Assembly: GCA_946481275.1 (NCBI GenBank)
Contig: CAMLMV010000008.1
Location: forward strand, 1-64,000
From: an uncultured Massilia sp.
GTDB lineage: Bacteria; Pseudomonadota; Gammaproteobacteria; Burkholderiales; Burkholderiaceae
Reading direction: 5' to 3'
DNA: 64,000 nucleotides
The notes under the pieces were generated by a model. That model saw nothing but the letters and a program-made list of their open reading frames with translations, made no database searches and was not told where the DNA came from. The translations under genes and the position numbers were made by a program. Positions 1 through 6,658 of this stretch are shown here, in pieces. Numbering within the stretch: the stretch's first letter is position 1; each line of letters starts with the position of its first letter.

Positions 1-125
1 GCATCCTGCGCGGCGGCTCCTGGCTGTACAACCCGCGCTACCTGCGCTCGGCGCTGCGCAACGGCTTTTCGGCCGCCCTGTCGAACGACATCGTCGGTTT
101 TCGTATCGTACGCGACCTGATGTAG
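1..125 (+). CDS. Formylglycine-generating-enzyme (FGE/SUMF1-type) domain protein, C-terminal fragment
   Basis: Only the last 40 codons are inside the window, in the frame beginning at base 3. The fragment reads ILRGGSWLYNP, then a YLRSALRNG segment, then DIVGFRIVRDLM before the TAG stop. The pattern RGGSW, R.A.R and a closing GFR is the signature end of the FGE-sulfatase/PvdO/EgtB-like fold. Such domains oxidise a cysteine, bind copper or iron, or act as non-catalytic modules, and are often fused to Ser/Thr kinases. Which applies cannot be told from this piece. It lies directly upstream of a block containing a kinase, phosphatase and FHA proteins on the other strand, so it may belong to the same signalling neighbourhood; that is inference. 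Confidence 0.75.
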   Translation, partial: ILRGGSWLYNPRYLRSALRNGFSAALSNDIVGFRIVRDLM

Positions 126-197
126 CCAACACGATACGCAGCGGAAATCTTCGCACCGGCGCATAATGAATCGCACTCTGCAAACGAGGAGGCGATC

Positions 198-302
198 ATG
201 CGAATTCCCAAGGATATCCAGATCCCGTTCATCGTGCTGTCGCTGGAAGCCGTCTTGCTGACTGGCGCGGCGCTGATCTTCCTGATCCTGCGACCGGGTT
301 GA
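198..302 (+). CDS. Small single-pass membrane protein (34 aa)
   Basis: An ATG at 198 opens a 34-codon frame ending at TGA 300-302. It is preceded by a near-perfect Shine-Dalgarno sequence (gaggagg, about 186-192) at good spacing. The peptide starts MRIPKDIQIPF and continues into one hydrophobic segment, about residues 11-31, ending LILRPG. It fits a single transmembrane helix with a short charged N-terminus. It lies 72 nt after the FGE-like gene on the same strand and its stop sits 1 nt before the end of the convergent FHA gene. No family is recognised. The strong ribosome binding site and membrane-like composition are the reasons for calling it. Confidence 0.5.
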   Translation: MRIPKDIQIPFIVLSLEAVLLTGAALIFLILRPG

Positions 303-303
303 T

Positions 304-1782
304 CTAAGCGTCGAGCAGGCGGGCGTACAGGCGCCGGCGCTCTCCCGTGCGTTCGGTATGCTCGTCCGGACGCGGGCTCGCCGCGAACCGTACGCGGCCC
401 GTGAAGCGGGCGAGGCGGTCCAGCACGGTCGCTGGGCCGATCGGGGTTTCCTGGCCGCTGGCCGGGTCGAGGTGCCAGAAACCGCCGTCGCGGTGGAACA
501 GGATCGGCATGCCCGCCGCACGCGGCAGGGCGCCGGAAGCTGCGGCTGCCGGCTCGGGCACGACGCCGGGCGCCAGCAGCACGAAACACTCCGCGGCGCC
601 GCCGGCGTCCACGCGGTGCAGCGTCAGCGCATGCGCGTGCAGCGCCGTCACGACGAACGTCACCACGCCGCGTATGCTGGCCGTCAATTCGATGCGCATG
701 CCGAGGCGCAGGGGGACGGGCACGTGCCTGCCGGGCCAGACGCCGTCCAGCAGCAGGCCGTAGCGCGACACGTCCTCGATCTCGAACCCGCCGCGCGCGG
801 GGCGGATGACGGCATGGCGCGCGGACAGCCGGCGCGTGAGGCCGTCCCGTTCGGGCCCGTGCTCGCCAAAGTGTTCCAGCAGCAGGTCGGCCTCGGCGCC
901 GACGGATTCATGGCGACCCAGTACGCATTCGTCGAGCGCGAACAGGCGCACGTGGCGCTGGGCGCCGGCGTCCGGTTCCGCGTACACGAGGCAGGCGGTG
1001 CTCGCCGGGCACGGATGCGCGGGCCGCTCGGCCGGCAGGTCGATCTCGATCAGGTCCTCGTCCCACGCGATGGTCGGCAGGCCGACTGCCACCTTGCCGC
1101 CGGCACTCCCGTCGAGGTTCAGCTGGGCGATGGACGCGTTGCGGGCCTGGATGTCGATGTCCATCGCGCCGCCGCCGGCCAGGCCCTGCACCCGGGCGAT
1201 GGCGGCATCGTCCGCGCTGATGCGCACGTTCTTGTGCGTGGACAGATAGGTCTGGTGGATCTCGCCCAGCGAGGCGTCCGGGCGCGGCACGAGCAGCACG
1301 AGCGTCGCGACCCACGTGCGGGCCGGGTGGCGCGCATGGATTTCCAGGTCGACGCGGTACTGGCCATGTTCCCGCCCGCGCGACGAGAATTCCACGAACA
1401 CGGGCCGCCAGTCGCCGCGCAGGGTGCGCGCAAACTGCAGCTGGCCTGCGCCCATCGGCAACAGCTTCGATTCGAGCAGCAGGGTGAGTTGCGCCGGCGC
1501 GTCGTCCGGCATGCCCCGCAATTCCAGCTTGATGGCCTGGCGGCCGCCGGCCGCGCGCGGGTCGAAGCCGCTCACGTGCAGGTGCGGACGGGGCGGTTGC
1601 GCGTGGATGGCCGCCGGCATCCGCGCCGGCGTCTCCGTGCGTACGCGTTTGAGCATCTCGAAGCTGGAGCCGAGCAGATCGACCGCGCCGGAAGGCTGGC
1701 GGTGGCCGTGCGCGCACTGCGCCTCGCCTGAGGCGACCCAGACGGTGCAATGCGGGTGATCGGGACTGCTGCAGCGCTTCAT
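304..1782 (-). CDS. FHA-domain protein with N-terminal Cys/His cluster
   Basis: This 492-residue protein carries one clear forkhead-associated domain at about residues 283-355. The conserved G289-R290 is followed by the S320-A-R-H323 motif and a VSRYGLLLDG strand. FHA domains bind phosphothreonine, so it is a likely reader of the kinase product encoded upstream. The N-terminus (MKRCSSPDHPHC, then CAHGH) has three Cys and several His residues and resembles a zinc-ribbon knuckle. The middle of about 230 residues is unassigned beta-rich sequence. No signal peptide or membrane segment is seen, so it is probably cytoplasmic. It lies 120 nt downstream of the PP2C gene on the same strand. A role as effector of the kinase/phosphatase pair is inferred from domain and context. 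Confidence 0.8.
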   Translation of the reverse strand: MKRCSSPDHPHCTVWVASGEAQCAHGHRQPSGAVDLLGSSFEMLKRVRTETPARMPAAIHAQPPRPHLHVSGFDPRAAGGRQAIKLELRGMPDDAPAQLTLLLESKLLPMGAGQLQFARTLRGDWRPVFVEFSSRGREHGQYRVDLEIHARHPARTWVATLVLLVPRPDASLGEIHQTYLSTHKNVRISADDAAIARVQGLAGGGAMDIDIQARNASIAQLNLDGSAGGKVAVGLPTIAWDEDLIEIDLPAERPAHPCPASTACLVYAEPDAGAQRHVRLFALDECVLGRHESVGAEADLLLEHFGEHGPERDGLTRRLSARHAVIRPARGGFEIEDVSRYGLLLDGVWPGRHVPVPLRLGMRIELTASIRGVVTFVVTALHAHALTLHRVDAGGAAECFVLLAPGVVPEPAAAASGALPRAAGMPILFHRDGGFWHLDPASGQETPIGPATVLDRLARFTGRVRFAASPRPDEHTERTGERRRLYARLLDA

Positions 1783-1902
1783 GTGCGTCTATGGTTCGCG
1801 GTTCGGAGTATGGGGACCCAGCTTACGCGATTGTAGCGTAGCGCGGCGCGCGGATTTCATAGTTGAGCAAGACTTTTTTCCAAGATGCACTATTTACCAC
1901 AG

Positions 1903-2862
1903 TCATGCCCCGGGTAATGCGGTCTCGTCCCGGGTCGCGCCGGGAACCCGGATGAGGATCGCGCTGACGTTGTCGGGATAAAAGAACGCGGCCGGATGGG
2001 CCTCGTAGGCGGCAAGCAGGGCACGCAGCATCGCGGCGGCATCCGCCGTGCCGGCCAGCAGCTGCGGCCATTGTGCGACCCAGCCGTGCGGGTCCGAGCA
2101 CGACCACAGGCCGTCCGTCGCCAGCAAATAGGTGCCACCCGGGCGCAGTTCGAGCGGACGGCGGTCGGCCAGGCCGGACAGCCAGGAGGGCAGGTTCAGC
2201 GGCGACAACTCGAACAGCGGATCGTTCAGCCGGGTCGGGTCGGCGAACGCATTCCCGAGCAGGAAGGCCTGGGCGATCTGCGGGCGGTGTTCGCCATGCA
2301 CCTGCCGCCGCCAGTCGGCTTCGCCCAGCAGGCCGGCCATCGCGTACGCGGTGGCGGGGACGTGGTCGACCGTCAACGGCGCCGCGCGCGACGGCAGGAT
2401 CTCGTACAGCCGCGAATCGCCCACGTGGTACAGCAGCGGGACGTCGTCCGCGCGCAATTCCAGCAGGGTGAGCGTGGTGCCGGGGCGGGGGCCGGGTGCG
2501 TCGGCGAAATGGCGTTGCAGGTCCGCGTGCAGCGCGTCCAGGCGGCGCGCCAGCTCGGTGCCGGTCGTGCAGGGCGGCAGCGCCAGCAGGCCGGCGACGA
2601 CGGCTTCCGCGGCTTCGCGGCCGTGGCCATGGCCGCCCATCCCGTCCAGTACGGCGAGGCGCGCGTGACCGGGACGCCAGCCGGGGAGGTGCCGGTGCTG
2701 CACGGCCTGGTCCTGCAGCCACGCGGCATGGCCGTCCGCGTCGATCAGGAGCAGGTTGTCCTGGTTTTCCGCGCGCAGGCGCGGGCCGGCGCCCAGGCAG
2801 GAGCACGCGGCGACGTCCAGGGGGCCGAAGCGCAGCCCGGCAATGAAGTGAGAAATCGGCAT
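1903..2862 (-). CDS. PP2C-family protein serine/threonine phosphatase
   Basis: A 319-residue PPM/PP2C phosphatase. The metal-binding motifs are present in order: RAENQDN (D35), LDGMGGHG (D73), GTTLTLL, HVGDSRLY, LATDGLW and DNVSAILI. These coordinate the two Mn/Mg ions that hydrolyse phosphoserine or phosphothreonine. No membrane segment is seen, unlike actinobacterial PstP, so this is a soluble enzyme. It follows the MFS gene by 41 nt and precedes the FHA gene, and shares the strand with the kinase further upstream. That makes it the probable antagonist of the kinase. The region around residues 170-260 is longer than in minimal PP2C proteins. The family assignment is firm; the physiological substrate is inferred. 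Confidence 0.9.
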   Translation of the reverse strand: MPISHFIAGLRFGPLDVAACSCLGAGPRLRAENQDNLLLIDADGHAAWLQDQAVQHRHLPGWRPGHARLAVLDGMGGHGHGREAAEAVVAGLLALPPCTTGTELARRLDALHADLQRHFADAPGPRPGTTLTLLELRADDVPLLYHVGDSRLYEILPSRAAPLTVDHVPATAYAMAGLLGEADWRRQVHGEHRPQIAQAFLLGNAFADPTRLNDPLFELSPLNLPSWLSGLADRRPLELRPGGTYLLATDGLWSCSDPHGWVAQWPQLLAGTADAAAMLRALLAAYEAHPAAFFYPDNVSAILIRVPGATRDETALPGA

Positions 2863-2903
2863 CCGGCTACTCTAACCGCAAATGCCAAAAGACCAAGCTC
2901 CGA

Positions 2904-4157
2904 TCAGATGGGCTTTTGCCGCCTACCCGTCAGTAACACGGCGGCGTTGACGAGGACGCACGCGCCCGCCGCCGTCATCGCGAACCGTACGCCCCAGGCA
3001 TCTGCCACGCGGCCCCAGAACACGCTGCCGGCCGTGTAGCCGCCCGCCATCACGACGAGATAGATCGCCAGGGTGCGCGCCCGCACGTCCGCCGGAAACG
3101 ACAGCTGGGCGGCCGCGTTCAGGGTCGACACGACGGCCGACCAGGCCATGCCGCCGCACACGATCAGCGGGATGAGCAGCGCGAGCGTATGCAGGAAGGG
3201 CATGATGGCCAGCATGGCGCCGTACACGGCCAGCGCGCCGGCGAGGATGCGGGTCTTGTCGACGCGGGCGCGGATCGCCGGCAGGCAGAACGCGGCCAGC
3301 ACGGCGCCGGCGCCCAGGCTGCCCATCAGCGTGCCGAACACGCTGGCGTCCATGCGCAGCACGTCGCGCACGAACACGGGCAGCAGGCCCGCGAAGGCGA
3401 TCGTGGCGAAGAACACGGTGGCCACGTTGCGCAGGATGCGCCGGTAGCGCGGGCAGCCGAAGGCCATGCGCACGCCTTCGCGCAGGCGCGCGCCATAACC
3501 CGCGCACGGCTTCACGTGCGAGCGGTCGTCGCGCCACCATGCGCGGTAGATGGCGAGCAGGCCCACGAACGAGATCGCGTTGAGGAGGAACAGCGGACCG
3601 GGACCGATCCACTTGAACAGGACGCCGCCCAGCGCCGGTCCGATGATCGCGGCCGTGTTGTACGACAGGTTGTTGAGGGTCGCGGCGGCTTCCACTTCGT
3701 CCGGCTCGACGAGGCCGGACATCGCCGCCTGCCATGCGGGCCACATGAAGGCGGAGCCGCAGCCGAGGCAGAACAGCACCATCAGCACGACGGCGTGCGG
3801 CGCGTGCCCGGACGCCACCAGCGCGGCCAGCGTGCACGCGCAGCCGGCCATGAACAGGTTACAGAAGAACAGGAACTTCGGACGGTGCACGGCGTCCGCG
3901 ACGACGCCCGCGAACAGCGCGAACAGGAAGATCGGGATGTACGTGCACGTCTGCACGAGCGTCGTCGTCGAGGCCGAGTGCGAACTGGACGCGATCAGCC
4001 AGGCCGACGCGAACGTCTGGATCCATGTGCCGAGATTCGAGACCAGGTTGGCGCACCACAGGTGCCGGTAGCGCGCGTGGCGCAGCGGTTGCGTCAGCGG
4101 GACCTTGCGCCGAACTTGATTACCCGCCTGCGCCGGGGTGAAGCTGGATGTCGTCAT
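2904..4157 (-). CDS. MFS transporter (EntS/MFS_3-like)
   Basis: A 417-residue polytopic protein with about 12 hydrophobic segments. After a 22-residue polar N-terminus it shows LRHARYRHLWCANLVSNLG, the usual first-helix signature of the enterobactin-exporter-like MFS_3 branch. A cytoplasmic loop with VADAVHRPKFL follows. The second half begins near residue 230 after a basic linker (GVRMAFGCPRYRRILRN). Members export siderophores or drugs or are of unknown substrate; nothing here fixes a substrate. It sits between the SH3-protein and PP2C genes on the same strand, so it could be co-transcribed with PP2C and FHA, although a link to phospho-signalling is not evident from the protein itself. Confidence 0.85.
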   Translation of the reverse strand: MTTSSFTPAQAGNQVRRKVPLTQPLRHARYRHLWCANLVSNLGTWIQTFASAWLIASSSHSASTTTLVQTCTYIPIFLFALFAGVVADAVHRPKFLFFCNLFMAGCACTLAALVASGHAPHAVVLMVLFCLGCGSAFMWPAWQAAMSGLVEPDEVEAAATLNNLSYNTAAIIGPALGGVLFKWIGPGPLFLLNAISFVGLLAIYRAWWRDDRSHVKPCAGYGARLREGVRMAFGCPRYRRILRNVATVFFATIAFAGLLPVFVRDVLRMDASVFGTLMGSLGAGAVLAAFCLPAIRARVDKTRILAGALAVYGAMLAIMPFLHTLALLIPLIVCGGMAWSAVVSTLNAAAQLSFPADVRARTLAIYLVVMAGGYTAGSVFWGRVADAWGVRFAMTAAGACVLVNAAVLLTGRRQKPI

Positions 4158-4266
4158 CGAGCCAGTCTAAGTGCGCGGCCCGGCCGGGTCAACGCGGCGG
4201 GGGCGCCCGCGTGGTTTTCCCAACGTGACGTTTCGACAAGCTCGCGGCCATGTTATCTTGTTGCTC

Positions 4267-4737
4267 ATGCAAATACGCTTACTGGAACCCGCCGACATCC
4301 CGGCCGCCGCCGACCTGCTGCGGCGCGCCGCCGAGACTTACTTTCTCCACGAATCCGCGCCGGAGGACGCCGCCGGCTTCCTCGCCCAGCACGACGCCGC
4401 GGGCCTGCGCCGCAACCTGGACGCCGGCTTCGTCTACCACGTGGCCATCGTCGATGGCGTGCTGGCCGGCTTCATCGGCGTGCGCGGCGGCACGCACGTC
4501 TTTCACCTGTTCGTCGATGCCGCGTACCAGCGGCGCGGCATCGCGCGGGCGCTGTGGGAGGCGGGGCGCGCGGCGGCGCTCGTGCCCGGGCACGCAGGCG
4601 TCTTTACCGTGAACTCGTCGAATTTCGCCGTGCCGTTCTACGAGTCGCTCGGGTTCGAGCGCACGGCGCCCATGCAGGTCGACAAGGTGCGCTACAACCC
4701 GATGCGCCTCTCAATGCCGCTCGTCGGTGCGGCGTAG
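4267..4737 (+). CDS. GNAT-family N-acetyltransferase
   Basis: A 156-residue acetyltransferase of the GNAT superfamily. The acetyl-CoA pyrophosphate loop reads YQRRGIARALWE, preceded by the strand HVFHLFVDAA; the C-terminal motif VPFYESLGFERT is also typical. Small GNAT enzymes transfer an acetyl group from acetyl-CoA to amines or protein N-termini; the substrate is unknown. The start ATG at 4267 follows a T-rich stretch with a poor ribosome binding site; upstream in-frame sequence does not look like protein. It is the only plus-strand gene inside the minus-strand signalling block. Its last 27 nt overlap the 3' end of the convergent SH3-protein gene. Confidence 0.85.
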   Translation: MQIRLLEPADIPAAADLLRRAAETYFLHESAPEDAAGFLAQHDAAGLRRNLDAGFVYHVAIVDGVLAGFIGVRGGTHVFHLFVDAAYQRRGIARALWEAGRAAALVPGHAGVFTVNSSNFAVPFYESLGFERTAPMQVDKVRYNPMRLSMPLVGAA

Positions 4738-5124
4738 CCACAGGCTGCTGGCCCAGCCCTCCACGCCGCTGCCTTCCACGCGCACGCGCCACCAGTCGCC
4801 GTCCGTCGCACCCGTCGTGCTGACGATCGTCCCCGCGGGCAGCACGCGCATGCGGGTGGCGCGTACGCCGCGCTCTGCGCGCAGGTTCAGGTCGTCGACG
4901 ACGCGGTAGCGCGCACCGGCCGCGGGACCGGCCGCTGCCACCGCCACCGGCACCGGCGCGGCCGGCAGCAGCGTGGCGAACAGCAGACCGAAACCGAGCG
5001 TGCCGCCGGCGACGACGGCCAGCGCCCGCAGATTCGGCCGGCGCCACCACGTGCGCGGCGTGCACCAGGCGGCCAGCACGAGCGTCGCCGCCAGCGCACC
5101 GCCCCAGACGAGCCACGGCGTCAT
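4711..5124 (-). CDS. Membrane-anchored bacterial SH3-domain protein
   Basis: A 137-residue protein beginning MTPWLVWGG. Two hydrophobic helices (about residues 4-20 and 34-56) are followed by an SH3b-like domain (about 72-130): YRVVDDLNLRAERG, then VLPAGTIVSTTG, then WWRVRVEG and GWASSLWL. Such domains in the periplasm often bind peptidoglycan or peptide stems. The start at 5124 has a GAGG ribosome binding site and lies 7 nt after the stop of the upstream FHA-like gene; a start at 5139 would overlap that stop. It is the last gene of the kinase-SEDS-FHA-like-SH3 string and would supply a wall-facing module. Function is inferred. Confidence 0.75.
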   Translation of the reverse strand: MTPWLVWGGALAATLVLAAWCTPRTWWRRPNLRALAVVAGGTLGFGLLFATLLPAAPVPVAVAAAGPAAGARYRVVDDLNLRAERGVRATRMRVLPAGTIVSTTGATDGDWWRVRVEGSGVEGWASSLWLRRTDERH

Positions 5125-5131
5125 GGCCGCC

Positions 5132-6658
5132 TCACGCATCGAAGCGCAGCACGTAATGGCCCGCGACGAGGTGGTGCCCGGCCGGCAGCCGGTACGGCTG
5201 TTCCGCCGTGGCGGCGTCGATCGCGGCGACGAAGGCCAGCTTCTCGTCCAGGTGATACAACGCCTGCGTGGGCGACAGGCGCGCGATCAGCCAGCCGTCC
5301 GGTCCCGCTTCGAAGCTGAACGCGTCGCGCGACAGGCCGAGGCGGTCCGCGCTCGACGGCGGCGTGCCGGCCGCATTCCTGAGGAAGTTCGGCGAATCGA
5401 GCACGCGCAGCGCGGCGAGCATCGGCGCGCCCCGGCCGAACGTGAAGCGCGCGCCCGGCGCCACCGGCAGCGCGGGCGGCTGCGGCAATACGAGCAGGGC
5501 GCAATAGCGGTCGGCCAGCGCGGGGGCGCAGGCGGCGAGTTCCACCCGCGTGCCGTCGACGGGGCTGAACGTGGCCGGCACCGCGATCCGTTCGCGGCCG
5601 GCCTGCGTGATCGCCTGCAGCTGGTCCTGGTCGTCGACGGCGAAGCCGATGACGGCGTCCGACGCTTGCGCCGCGGGGACGAACGCGCGGTTCAAGCCGA
5701 TTTCCAGTGCCTGCGCGCCCGTCTCGCGGTAGCGCGACAGGCGCGGCAGCGCCAGCGCGGCCAGCGTCACGCGCTGGCGCGTGACGGGGGCGTACGTCGC
5801 GTCGACGGTCTGCGGTGCCGGGGTGCGTGCCAGCGGCACGGCCGTCAGTTCCGGATCGGGCGCGGCGCGCGGCTTCCACACGGCGGGGCGGGCGGACGCG
5901 GGTTTCACCAGCGCCGGGCGTGCGGCGGTTGCGGTCACGCGCAGCAGCAGGCGCAGTGCCGCGCCGGTGGCGTCGACGGCGCCGCGGCGCGACCGGATCG
6001 TCCAGTAGCCGGCGGCCGCGTCGTAGCTGCAATCGAAGGCGTCCTTCGGGCGCACCTGCACTTCCAGCGGCGAGTCCGGCCCGTCGTTGATGATGAGGAC
6101 GGCGCCTTCCGCGCCGAACGGCCAGCCCGGCGCGGCGTACGTGGCTTCGTGGGCATCGTGGCCGATCAGGGTCAGTCTCTGGTTCGGGTAGATGGGGCAG
6201 ACCGTCTTCCACACGGCGCTGTCGCGCGAGACGCTGACCGTGTACTGCACGGTCTCGTTCGGCGCGGGCAGGTAGACGGCATGGCCGAATTTCACCTCGA
6301 CCTCGCCCGGCTCCAGCCGGTCGGCGCCGACGACGTGGTAACGGACGTCGTCGCCCTGCAGCAGGTCGCCGAAATCCTTGCGGTGCAGCGCGGAGAGCGA
6401 CTCCGCGAGGTCGCGCACGCGGGCGCCGCGCGTCAGGTGGCGGTCGTCGTCGACCTCTTCCTGCGGCAGCATCAGCGTGATGTGCGAGAAGCAGCGGGTG
6501 GCGGCGCGGCCGCGCTGCTCGCGCGGCGCGCGTTCCAGCAGGTCGCGCAGCAGCGGACGGCGCGCGAACAGGGCCAATCCGGGCGCCTGCCAGATCGCAT
6601 GGGCGTCGAAGACGTCGTTGATCTTGCCTAGGGCTTCATGTTGGACGTAGACCGGCAT
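5132..6658 (-). CDS. Unknown protein with divergent C-terminal FHA-like domain
   Basis: A 508-residue protein starting MPVYVQHEALGKIND after an AGAGGAG ribosome binding site. Its first 30 nt overlap the end of the SEDS gene in another frame, which suggests translational coupling. The C-terminal 110 residues look like a degraded FHA fold: FTFGRGAPM, then LGLSRDAFSF, then YRLPAGHHLVAGHYVLRF, matching the GR, SR-x-x-x and final L-x-x-G pattern, but the usual H after SR is missing. The N-terminal 200 residues include a Cys/His-poor mixed region with YPNQRLTLIGHDAHE; the middle is Ala/Pro-rich. No membrane segment is seen. I do not recognise the full-length family. It is probably a phosphothreonine-linked or structural partner of the SEDS protein, by position. 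Confidence 0.65.
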   Translation of the reverse strand: MPVYVQHEALGKINDVFDAHAIWQAPGLALFARRPLLRDLLERAPREQRGRAATRCFSHITLMLPQEEVDDDRHLTRGARVRDLAESLSALHRKDFGDLLQGDDVRYHVVGADRLEPGEVEVKFGHAVYLPAPNETVQYTVSVSRDSAVWKTVCPIYPNQRLTLIGHDAHEATYAAPGWPFGAEGAVLIINDGPDSPLEVQVRPKDAFDCSYDAAAGYWTIRSRRGAVDATGAALRLLLRVTATAARPALVKPASARPAVWKPRAAPDPELTAVPLARTPAPQTVDATYAPVTRQRVTLAALALPRLSRYRETGAQALEIGLNRAFVPAAQASDAVIGFAVDDQDQLQAITQAGRERIAVPATFSPVDGTRVELAACAPALADRYCALLVLPQPPALPVAPGARFTFGRGAPMLAALRVLDSPNFLRNAAGTPPSSADRLGLSRDAFSFEAGPDGWLIARLSPTQALYHLDEKLAFVAAIDAATAEQPYRLPAGHHLVAGHYVLRFDA

